A stretch of 64,000 nt of DNA from positions 1 through 64,000 of the forward strand of contig CAYJPN010000021.1 of assembly GCA_964372115.1 (NCBI GenBank), in the 5' to 3' direction. Shown here in pieces: positions 13,601 through 18,869 of the stretch (position 1 is its first letter; every line of letters starts with the position of its first letter). Source of the stretch: CG2-30-36-16 sp964372115. GTDB taxonomy: Bacteria; Bacteroidota; Ignavibacteria; Ignavibacteriales; Ignavibacteriaceae. The notes beneath the pieces were generated by a model. The model searched no databases and was not told the DNA's origin. It saw only the letters and a program-made list of their open reading frames with translations. Position numbers and translations under genes: made by a program.

Positions 13601-16600
13601 GAAGAAGCAACCAGGATTAAAAAGGATGGTATCGATTCACACGGTAGCAAAAAGCCGGTAAATGATAGAGAAAAAGATAAACAAAAATTGCTGACGGACA
13701 GTAAATTGGCAATAACTAATTACTGGTTTGAATTAGTAAAAGATACTATAAGTTTAACCGGTCTGACGCAGGATACAACGCTTACCGATACATTTAAAGT
13801 TGTAAGCAATTTAGGTTACTTTACTGATTATTACTGGCGGGCAAAAGCAAAGAACGAAACCGGCTGGGGGAGTTTTACAAACTGGTACAAGCTAACCACT
13901 GTTATCGAAAAACCTGAAACACCTGTTTTAGCAACACCATTGAATAATAGTACTCAATTAGTCATTCCCGTAACACTTGGATGGAGTCCGGTAGAAAGAG
14001 TAGAAAACTATATTGTTCAGATATGTTTAGATTCCCTTTGTAATAATGTTGTTCGGCAAGATACTATTGGGACAGATACAAGTTTAGTATTACCGCAAAT
14101 CAATATTCATACTTATTATTTCTGGCGTGTAAAAGCTGTAAATATAGGAGGTGAAAGTGAATGGACAACTATCTGGAGTTTCAAAACACTTGGGTCACCA
14201 ACTGTCGTAACTCTAATTAATCCTGAACCAAATGCAGTTAATCAGCCATTAGAAATTCAGTTTGTTTGGACGAAGGCTCTTGACCAAATCAAACGATTGA
14301 ATGAAACAGAAGCCGTAGAATTTGTTAAAGAAAAACTCCATGCCTCCGATAATGATTTTATACAGATCAAAACAAAGGATATTCCTCGCAGCGATAAACC
14401 GGTTAACGTTCTCAATGAATCTCATAAGCAAAATGTTAGTGACTATAAAAAAACTGATGATGGTGTTAAAAATAATTCACAAAAAAAAGGCAGTGAAGAT
14501 GAGAAGGAAACTGATAAGAAAGATAAATCGAAATTGGTTATTGGAAATTATGGGTTTGAACTAGTTAAGGATACAATAAATCTATCCGGTATAATCCGAG
14601 ATACAACTATTGTTGATACGTTCAAAGTTGTAAGCAATTTAGGTTACTTTACTGATTATTTCTGGCGTGTAAAAGCAAAAAATGAAACTGGTTGGGGTAG
14701 TTTTACCGGCTGGTTTAAATTTACAACAATTATTGAAGCCCCAGCCGCTCCCCTACTTGCCGCTCCGTTTAATAATAGTATAGGGAATGTTGTTCCTGTT
14801 TCACTTATTTGGTTTAAAGGTGAGCGAGTTCAAAACTATATTGTGAACGTTGCATACGATTCTCTCTTTAATAATATAATAGCGAGCGACACTATCGGGA
14901 CAGATACTTCGTACACATTGCAAACACTAACTCCTTTATCGGAATACTACTGGAGAATTAAAGCTGCTAATGCAGGTGGTGAAAGTAACTGGTCAGAAAC
15001 ATGGAAGTTTAAAACACTCGGTCCGCCATCTACTGTGGCACTTATTCATCCAGTAAACAATGCAGTTAACCAACCCGTAGGATTAGAATTTAATTGGTCG
15101 AAATCAATTGATTATTTGAAAAAGAAAAAAACACCCGATACAGAATTAATTAAAGTATCTATGCAAGAAAACCAGGAAGAAGCAATCGGGATTAAAAAGG
15201 ATGGTATCAATTCACACGATAGCAAACAGCCGGTAAATGATAGAGAAAAAGATAAACAAAAATTGTTGACGAACAGTAAATTGGCAATAACTAATTACTG
15301 GTTTGAATTAGTAAAAGATACTATAAGTTTAACCGGTCTGACGCAGGATACAACGCTCACCGATACATTTAAAGTTGTAAGCAATTTAGGTTACTTTACT
15401 GATTATTTCTGGCGTGTAAAAGCAAAAAATGAAACTGGTTGGGGTAGTTTTACCGGCTGGTTTAAATTTACAACAATTATTGAAGCCCCAGCCGCTCCCC
15501 TACTTGCCGCTCCGTTTAATAATAGTATAGGGAATGTTGTTCCTGTTTCACTTATTTGGTTTAAAGGTGAGCGAGTTCAAAACTATATTGTGAACGTTGC
15601 ATACGATTCTCTCTTTAATAATATAATAGCGAGCGACACTATCGGGACAGATACTTCGTACACATTGCAAACACTAACTCCTTTATCGGAATACTACTGG
15701 AGAATTAAAGCTGCTAATGCAGGTGGTGAAAGTAACTGGTCAGAAACATGGAAGTTTAAAACACTTGGGTTACCAACCGTAGTTTTCCCGATACAACCAA
15801 CATCGAACTCAATCAACCAACCAGTGGAAATTCAGTTTGTTTGGTCTAAATCAATAGATCAAACGAAAAGAAAAGAAGAATTTATAAAAAAACTTTTATC
15901 AGCGAAAGAAAAGATACCTGCTGCCGATGAACAAATTTTTAATAAAAATGAATTAAATAGAATCAAGATGGATAAAAATGTCCATGTTAATAATCAATCT
16001 CAGACAAAAATAGTGAACATTGACGGTGAAGAAACGTACAACAAAAATTATAAAAAGAAAATTGTAGTATCAAACTACTGGTTCGAGCTTGTTACCGATA
16101 CAGTAATATTCTCAAATGCATTGAGTGACTCAACTGTAACAGACACATTTAAAGTTATCAGCAATCTCAGCTACTTAACTGATTATTATTGGCGCGTAAA
16201 AGCAAAGAACGAAACCGGGTGGGGAACTTTCAACAATTGGAGCAAATTCTCCACCATCATTGAGAGGCCCGATACTCCATCTTTATTTAGTCCTTTGAAT
16301 AATTCTACTAATCAACCTTTAACTCTACCTTTCGTGTGGTTGTCGTCTAATAGAGCGGAACAATATAGATTTGTCGTCTCCAAAGATTCTGCATTTCAAA
16401 GTATAGTTATTGATTCAACTTTAACCGATACAACGTTCATAATGACTGGCTTGAATTATTACACCAAATATTATTGGCGGATAAAAGCAAAAAATATAGG
16501 AGGCGAAAGCGTTTGGTCTGAACAATGGAATCTGCGAACCAGTCCACCGCCAATTGATTGGTGCAATCTTCAAGATCCGGTTATGGATACAATTATGCAT

Positions 16601-18484
16601 TTTAATTCTGTAAATATTTATGTGCGAGTTAGAATTGATTCTATAACCAATCAACAAGGAGAGGTTGATAGTTTGCAAGCATGGATCGGATACAACAGCG
16701 AAAACACCAATCCTGCAAGTTGGGTAAACTGGATTCCTGCAGTCTTTAATAATGATGTAGGAAATAATGATGAATATGTTGCTGTTTTAGGTTCATCACT
16801 ACCTCCTGGTACTTATTACTTTGCGAGTAGATTTCAATATCTTGGAGATAATTTTGCTTACGGTGGTTACAGTTCTGATGGAGGAGGATTCTGGGATAGT
16901 ACTAACTATGTTTCAGGATATTTACACATCCAATCACAGCTAATCTTATTATGGGAACGTTCAATAGCGAACAGTAACCTACCCGCTTGGTTCGGAACCG
17001 ATACGGAAAGGGGATTGGGATACGGTTTCATTCCTGATACTTATTCTTATAATAATAATCACCGGTTATTTGTAGTAAGTAGATCGGATGGTATAAAAGT
17101 AAAACTTCTTGATGCAGAAACAGGCACTGATGTAAGTGAATTAAACACTTCCGGTATTTCAGGCGGTACTATTCCTCTAAATGATATTGAACTTAGTGAA
17201 GACGGAATAATCTTCGGATGCAATGTAACTGCCGATGCTTCAATAAATCCTTTTAAGATCTATATTTGGGTAAATTTATCTTCAGCACCAACACAAATAA
17301 TATCTTATGCTTCCCCGGAAGTAGTTAGTCTTGGTGAAATCTTCACGGTTGTTGGTAATTATTCAACAGGAACGGCTCAGATATGGGTTGCAAGCGGTTC
17401 AAATTCTTCGGCAGGCAAAGTATATAAATGGAGTATGAGCGGCGGTAGTTTTAATTCCATACCTGGAATAGTCGCTTTAAGTGACAACGCTTTTGGTGCA
17501 GCAGCAGCCACTTATCCGTTAACCACCGGAGAATTTTATTGGAATGCTAATGAGCAAAATGTTAAAAAGTATAATTCTTCAGGAAATTTAGTGGGAACTA
17601 TACCTTCACTCGTAATACCTGTTGAAAGTAATTCTATTAAGTACATGGATAGAGTTATTGGCAATGAATATATCGCGACATTTCAGTATGGCGAGGGGAA
17701 GAACAATGCAATAATAACGGAGATTACAAACGGTGTTTTATCGGATGCAATTCCTTATGCAATTACCAATTCATTGGGTAATGCAGCAAATCCAAATGGA
17801 ACTGGTGATATTGCCATAAGACATAATCCGGACGGAAGTAAAAATATTTTTGTGCTGGCAACAAACAACGGTATAGCGGCTTATCGCACTGTAGAATCGA
17901 TACCGGTCGAACTAACTTTATTTAATGGGACAGTAATAGATCGTAATATAAAATTAAATTGGATTACTGCTACCGAGAAAAATAGTTATGGATTCGAATT
18001 GGAAAGAATGTCTGAAACCACCGGATGGAATAAAATTGAATTTATTCAAGCTGCAGGAAACAGTCTCGAAGAAAATATTTATGAATATATAGACAGCAAA
18101 CTGAATGCCGGTAATTATCTTTACCGCTTAAAAATGATAGACTATGGTGGCAGTTTTACATATTCGGAATCGATAAATGCAGAAATTGAATTACCTTTAG
18201 TTTATAAAATTGAACAGAACTATCCAAATCCTTTTAACCCGACAACAAAATTAGAATACCAATTACCTTTCAATTCAGAAGTAAAAATTGAGCTGTATTC
18301 AATAACCGGGGAAAGAGTGGCAACATTAGTTAATGAGCAAAAAACCGCCGGCTACTATTTAACTGTAATAAATGCTTCGTCACTACAACTTGCATCCGGA
18401 GTATATATTTACAGAATGATTGCTACAAATAATTTTAATAAAGAAACCTTCGTTCAAGTTAAAAAACTTGTTGTGCTTAAATAA
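1616..18484 (+). CDS. Giant T9SS-exported beta-helix/FN3 surface protein
   Basis: A 5622-residue protein (roughly 600 kDa) exported to the cell surface. In order (approximate residues): signal peptide 1-36; adhesin-like domain 37-215; repeated beta-sandwich units (225-335, 505-615); MAM/cleaved-adhesin-like domains near 336-500, 620-780 and 883-1055; FN3 786-880; carboxypeptidase-regulatory-like domain 1052-1130; propeller-like region 1132-1465; InlB B-repeat-like ('GWKFSHWTG') 1479-1555; a very long right-handed parallel beta-helix 1705-3655 full of 'N-x-I' rungs and closed by 'NWWGDPSGPSGNGPG'; Ig-like 3762-3842; FN3 array 3850-4977; second propeller-like region 5108-5426; T9SS sorting domain about 5528-5622 ('NYPNPFNPTTK' to 'KKLVVLK'). 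Start ATG 1616 has AGGAG seven bases upstream. Substrate unknown; adhesion or polysaccharide binding is inferred from domains. Confidence 0.93.
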   Translation: MKFLLLYGFYKNGIGEIFLSLIFLILIAGTSSTFSQSFVIGTGTQTNTSTGYPAPYGNYYNGAKHQFLYKNYELTSAGLTAGEINKFGFNVANLNNSADLSDLYISMKNTTTEGLTEWETDLIPVYGPINYTPRLGWNLHTLDIPFMWDGSSNIVVEICFKNNGTSNNASTYLEGPYFSNATRYLRGNLIDLCASTSSTSAFSSRPNTTFFRRENYGVSLYNLLGNQSAYSGVTFTYQIEVENLGTQSDIISFNTTTINNWTYILYEHNTTNVISQIDVDSASIKLIDLKVTIPANAVLGAFDEVELKGVSQANTTKQSTIIIKTTAIAPNVNYPFHESFENDFPPFAWNIVNTNQNSGWFKSSFTGYLNSNTSASQIWWQSVPAYYGDEWMISPLMDINTSKEYYLSFYGKANTIDGNNGEIIRIYALTQLSDTAEILRSNGTLLKEIPLTTTFKEYSVDLEPFSGQQIYIAFNHFLQGVTSNTNYVVSIDEVKISEKPEYAVQISSTAPTLIGESGYSVKHSLDIFNNGLNNDIYSLIQTGGELGWNYTFLEHNTNNAITQIAVDGFDTVTVDLKVDIPASANNTAMSTTQITAKSQGDIQISGSITIRTSAVKPIIAPYSENFDNVTAPELPFGWKKIVSHFSTFVKVVTDPDPVNNPVSQPNQILIYNSTQVSNNAQLLLIPPGVENLNQCRIRFWARSRVTNQVNNPVLIIGTIGNPADYSTFTPTDTISDLSNIHKDYSISFQGYSGTDRHIAFKHGSPGLGTDAYILIDNFIYETIPVTCLEPSQLYVTTATQNSVTLDWKENGGASNWEIIYGSPGFNPDSSGALITSINTKPYTIESLTHSTAYEAYIRSVCAVKNYSNWSNSIVFQTEQIPATLPFTETFDDTLSDWTFVNDTQINKWYIGTAAVHSGEKSAYISSTDGATNVYNVTQSSVTHIFRDLLFPDINGSFQLSFYWKAQGQYQSDCMNLFLIPTSVIPRQGIGIASGRIGLERYNQNNQWKSETILLPDSLKNKTYRLVFSWINNNSTGFQPPAAIDSLSLFTIPYGYLSGMVKDSSGTPIPNATVYSKNIIYNANSSGVYFIPNLKPGIYFFTSATGGYSADTATVTITSSDTTFHDFVLPYSNPDLPYALEFMPNNLSNRVSSSACTDGRYIYTSVTGENRVYITDMIDPSAPYEKGYITVQNASKLYFNNYLFVSTTDNKIHILDKASSPDSFIIKIILNLEGRTKDISFSGNIAHILISNLSGANSDKSKLLVYDFTNVANPVIKGTLLFDGISSMQYYNQERELLIIHATNSNETATIRTLINVANKDNLYILFTNLISPMEFGLIGEKNYFITSTRVDGSSYLRTYSTTNPASPVLLKEWEVPENKFISALLNIEGTIYMHTEGNTQLIMNLVYDSLKNNFFRGIDFELTKGWAGDNYVILKENVGKNLLLENEPNRKYYISPTNTSPPIYIIKVEKPPHTPVLGNHKLTISISPSEAEQAGCSTTPSPNTYTFHTPTNVQLFATEVTGWKFSHWTGASGGNPTTLLVEGEKEVVAVFEQIPVLTVAGRKGKQIYCPKELVPGGYFDVGSATFSADLLDDWSFGSFQIDASGSGNDKLDLGSVKIEGPVSLTTTYLQDDGTITVSLSPPLIITKGSSVLFNISYKFTFDPDTYAHDSVRTFNWKTKGVSAIPLEYPPGEIVGSARMDSFLIAPVRTSGGYAFAKIQEAIDFEYTLNGDTILACDGGYVEQLAVVKELHIKSVNGANSTAIITDIDTSVFYKGGIFVNKDNCSLEGFTIYNLNGGKIAVDISNSNNFLLRNNIIENYNEGIYGVGNANKGIGYNISENKFKNINETPIEFSYINQATIQNNYFDYCSEDRTLLINNIKQTLLIDGNTANSPFKIAINPVVEGDNSSGVIEILNNSIITEEADSIGNILYLPQNYDSSSSPMKLIIKNNKNFNIEGEFVNNVDISENIIPESLLLSTLYGTTKIEKNIISGLADISNLMITDSKALPQITINENSFRNAPNTRLILSNIMSGDSTMPHEVINNSWASIGDNAADFSDVHSLYFTGNINKGGYKNGLKIDECSWIIVNDNELSYHENAVTVKSSSNIIIEGNTLSKNSKWGFFADSCSGIVVDSNSIVSNGKGCSITNSEFATISSSSIKDNVSEGDTVAVYLSNITKEVKIAGNELRGSVSFDIEDGKANFSKNIASITGDELTIFDLSGLDEITLSENNFENYTGNYFFLKNIEQTIIEGNKSQGGLYFLVDNSTKYEKDIKGNSFVKISNNNILGDSLGSIVFKGGSISVPVRIDSNKNFGISVEKAADAKINYNTIGIGLSLTDLTDTTTIIGNEIDGELSVDSLEGNITFSGNKIKNTVENVSFNFGESEEITISDNLFEINETSVWISLSNIGNAIINHNKSQGPINLLIDNSQTKGKKLEDNFYIEILGNQILGDSTGVIGYLGGIAAVPVRIDSNKNFGISVEKAADAKINYNTIGIGLSLTDLTDTTTIIGNEIDGELSVDSLEGNITFSGNKIKNTVENVSFNFGESEEITISDNLFEINETSVWISLSNIGNAIINHNKSQGPINLLIDNSQTKGKKLEDNFYIEILGNQILGDSTGVIGYLGGIAAVPVRIDSNKNFGISVEKAADAKINYNTIGIGLSLTDLTDTTTIIGNEIDGELSVDSLEGNITFSGNKIKNTVENVSFNFGESEEITISDNLFEINETSVWISLSNIGNAIINHNKSQGPINLLIDNSQTKGKKLEDNFYIEILGNQILGDSTGVIGYLGGIAAVPVRIDSNKNFGISVEKAADAKINYNTIGIGLSLTDLTDTTTIIGNEINDKLSLINIEGSIILSDNTIREKEEEIKFVFTGLDRIVIDNNLLETNEKENYITLKKIGKITVNNNKSADPIYIDIDNTGFIPAKLNDENRIAISGNEILSDTIGTIKYNGAELAIPVEINLNKKFGITAEKTYDAEIIENNLPRALQLTYLRGDTQIKKNRVYYGANIKYVNDDALKQSNLIIEDNTFRNDTASANGYSLKIENVYKGTNQGNPHLIKSSRFDGKSGNQIELRESDYFTISDNIIYGQLHIFKSKEYVIDGNALQVPEGKTIESGITLFIDCENIQLTDNVIGGFYDAGINIHSCENAIEIKSNKIGTNEDGSIAVPNGTGINLYSSQNVIIDGNLISGNKISNIEFSYECNNNIIRNNIIGPNAALTERFLPAPAKAGIKFYEECNDNLIEYNILSGLLIAIDIYGYSEKDACSNNIISNNHFGINNLDNSTFANRVKLMNLADISIHNGKYTRIEHNWSPCALGFIVLSGKSNRIFNNVIGMYNEGTLPGVLPIGIAFGGKENIIEYNNIYSQGYAIMMAGDGTSGNLIKNNKIGINRNGTALIDSSGKNGITIAEGASSNTVSNNIIGGSSGGAIWIQGIGTKFNILQDNIIGTDETFSKKFKNKRGIVVYNASNNIIRHNTIGHSDIMDEMGILIEGENTKNNLIYGNRIGTSLSGIPKITNYYGIHSQETSGNTISENKIWYNYTGLSEFASNNLYHNNDVQFNYGNTGVTLNNSHSTFSGNIIANDSTDGIKCRNGSSPTIIDNNIFNNLGFGLINTDPSVLINATGNWWGDPSGPSGNGPGSGNAVTGNVSYQNWLTQGISLTLNASTDSLFMMQNQTDSAFFFYKNYNNPNDTLNVTISSDKDWIVSDTSFTVDLSLPGSGISKIVFALPPEAVPNDSARVYIKAVSQSDSFLTAKDTMMVIVYEGSLKFLRVNPDSTECQPGDTLKFFAAGYDQIQNQITTNVVWSASGGGIDTAGNFVASISPGLYYVTARDTATNIADSAIVVIRGELEIPAPPVLTNPANNSLGISPTVTLRWDAVELVLYYMVQVSPDSLFDSLIVDVTNLTNTYNLSGLDYLSNYYWRVKVLNSGGESGWSDIWTFKTLGQPSTVTLLHPINNAVNQPLEIEFQWSKSIDYLKKKKTLDTELIKVSIQENQEEATRIKKDGIDSHGSKKPVNDREKDKQKLLTDSKLAITNYWFELVKDTISLTGLTQDTTLTDTFKVVSNLGYFTDYYWRAKAKNETGWGSFTNWYKLTTVIEKPETPVLATPLNNSTQLVIPVTLGWSPVERVENYIVQICLDSLCNNVVRQDTIGTDTSLVLPQINIHTYYFWRVKAVNIGGESEWTTIWSFKTLGSPTVVTLINPEPNAVNQPLEIQFVWTKALDQIKRLNETEAVEFVKEKLHASDNDFIQIKTKDIPRSDKPVNVLNESHKQNVSDYKKTDDGVKNNSQKKGSEDEKETDKKDKSKLVIGNYGFELVKDTINLSGIIRDTTIVDTFKVVSNLGYFTDYFWRVKAKNETGWGSFTGWFKFTTIIEAPAAPLLAAPFNNSIGNVVPVSLIWFKGERVQNYIVNVAYDSLFNNIIASDTIGTDTSYTLQTLTPLSEYYWRIKAANAGGESNWSETWKFKTLGPPSTVALIHPVNNAVNQPVGLEFNWSKSIDYLKKKKTPDTELIKVSMQENQEEAIGIKKDGINSHDSKQPVNDREKDKQKLLTNSKLAITNYWFELVKDTISLTGLTQDTTLTDTFKVVSNLGYFTDYFWRVKAKNETGWGSFTGWFKFTTIIEAPAAPLLAAPFNNSIGNVVPVSLIWFKGERVQNYIVNVAYDSLFNNIIASDTIGTDTSYTLQTLTPLSEYYWRIKAANAGGESNWSETWKFKTLGLPTVVFPIQPTSNSINQPVEIQFVWSKSIDQTKRKEEFIKKLLSAKEKIPAADEQIFNKNELNRIKMDKNVHVNNQSQTKIVNIDGEETYNKNYKKKIVVSNYWFELVTDTVIFSNALSDSTVTDTFKVISNLSYLTDYYWRVKAKNETGWGTFNNWSKFSTIIERPDTPSLFSPLNNSTNQPLTLPFVWLSSNRAEQYRFVVSKDSAFQSIVIDSTLTDTTFIMTGLNYYTKYYWRIKAKNIGGESVWSEQWNLRTSPPPIDWCNLQDPVMDTIMHFNSVNIYVRVRIDSITNQQGEVDSLQAWIGYNSENTNPASWVNWIPAVFNNDVGNNDEYVAVLGSSLPPGTYYFASRFQYLGDNFAYGGYSSDGGGFWDSTNYVSGYLHIQSQLILLWERSIANSNLPAWFGTDTERGLGYGFIPDTYSYNNNHRLFVVSRSDGIKVKLLDAETGTDVSELNTSGISGGTIPLNDIELSEDGIIFGCNVTADASINPFKIYIWVNLSSAPTQIISYASPEVVSLGEIFTVVGNYSTGTAQIWVASGSNSSAGKVYKWSMSGGSFNSIPGIVALSDNAFGAAAATYPLTTGEFYWNANEQNVKKYNSSGNLVGTIPSLVIPVESNSIKYMDRVIGNEYIATFQYGEGKNNAIITEITNGVLSDAIPYAITNSLGNAANPNGTGDIAIRHNPDGSKNIFVLATNNGIAAYRTVESIPVELTLFNGTVIDRNIKLNWITATEKNSYGFELERMSETTGWNKIEFIQAAGNSLEENIYEYIDSKLNAGNYLYRLKMIDYGGSFTYSESINAEIELPLVYKIEQNYPNPFNPTTKLEYQLPFNSEVKIELYSITGERVATLVNEQKTAGYYLTVINASSLQLASGVYIYRMIATNNFNKETFVQVKKLVVLK
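8522..10131 (+). repeat. Three identical 489-bp tandem repeats plus a 143-bp partial copy
   Basis: Copies start at 8522, 9011 and 9500, each 489 bp (163 codons), with a fourth, partial copy 9989-10131. By eye the three full copies are identical base for base. They encode seven or so beta-helix rungs beginning 'VPVRIDSNKNFGISVEKAA'. Divergent relatives of the same unit lie just before (about 8160-8521) and just after (10132-10490), so the array had about five units of which the middle ones were recently homogenised or multiplied. Confidence 0.95.
13521..15765 (+). repeat. Mosaic FN3 repeats: long near-identical segments
   Basis: Bases 14624-15018 recur unchanged by eye at 15371-15765 (395 bp, offset 747). 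Bases 13521 to about 13835 recur with few changes from 15096 (offset 1575). The third FN3 unit is therefore a chimera: its left half copies the first unit and its right half copies the second, with the switch inside the shared stretch around 'FKVVSNLGYFTDY'. All offsets are multiples of three, so the frame is kept. Confidence 0.9.
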
Positions 18485-18541
18485 GGAAAAACTAGTTAAA
18501 AAGAGGTGAGTTTTTAGAAAAACCGGAAATCTTTAAAAGAA

Positions 18542-18575
18542 AAAAGGCTTAATTTCATGCGAAATCGAGCCTTTT
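18542..18575. terminator. Bidirectional hairpin between giant gene and tRNA-Lys
   Basis: AAAAGGCT (18542-18549) pairs with AGCCTTTT (18568-18575), with further inner pairing AATTTC/GAAAT. Read on the minus strand it ends in a long T-run directly after the tRNA; on the plus strand it follows the giant gene by 57 bases. Confidence 0.7.
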
Positions 18576-18577
18576 CG

Positions 18578-18650
18578 TGCACCCTGCGGGACTCGAACCC
18601 GCGACCTGATGATTAAGAGTCATATGCTCTACCAACTGAGCTAAGGATGC
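18578..18650 (-). tRNA. tRNA-Lys, anticodon CTT
   Basis: The minus strand gives a full cloverleaf of 73 bases. Acceptor GCATCCT pairs with AGGGTGC, the D arm contains AGCTCAGTTGGTAGAGC, the anticodon loop is CTCTTAA (anticodon CUU), and the T arm is CGGGTTCGAGTCCCG. The discriminator base is A, and the CCA end is not encoded. It reads AAG codons. It stands alone between the two T9SS genes with its own hairpin terminator. Confidence 0.95.
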
Positions 18651-18787
18651 GGGACAAAAATACGTAAATTGGAAAAAGTTTCAAAGGTAGAATTAGTTCA
18701 AATTTTGCCTAACTCTGTTATATTCTCATCAAAAATCTATTCGCAATCCTTTCGTCTCTTGAAATTTATTCTTCTTTATAATCGATT

Positions 18788-18838
18788 CAAAAAAAAAATC
18801 GCCCGCACTGTAATAGGCTAACAGCGCCAGGGCGATTT
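18788..18838 (-). terminator. Terminator of the BNR/T9SS gene
   Basis: On the minus strand AAATCGCCC (from 18838-18830) pairs with GGGCGATTT (18804-18796), followed by a T-run. It begins about 30 bases after the stop codon of the gene at 18870. Confidence 0.8.
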
Positions 18839-18869
18839 GTAAATTATAAATATATTTATTTGTGTAGGT

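Noticed and set aside
14322..14564. Plus-strand frame inside the giant gene's charged insert
   Set aside because: Lysine-rich out-of-frame reading of A-rich DNA; no independent support.
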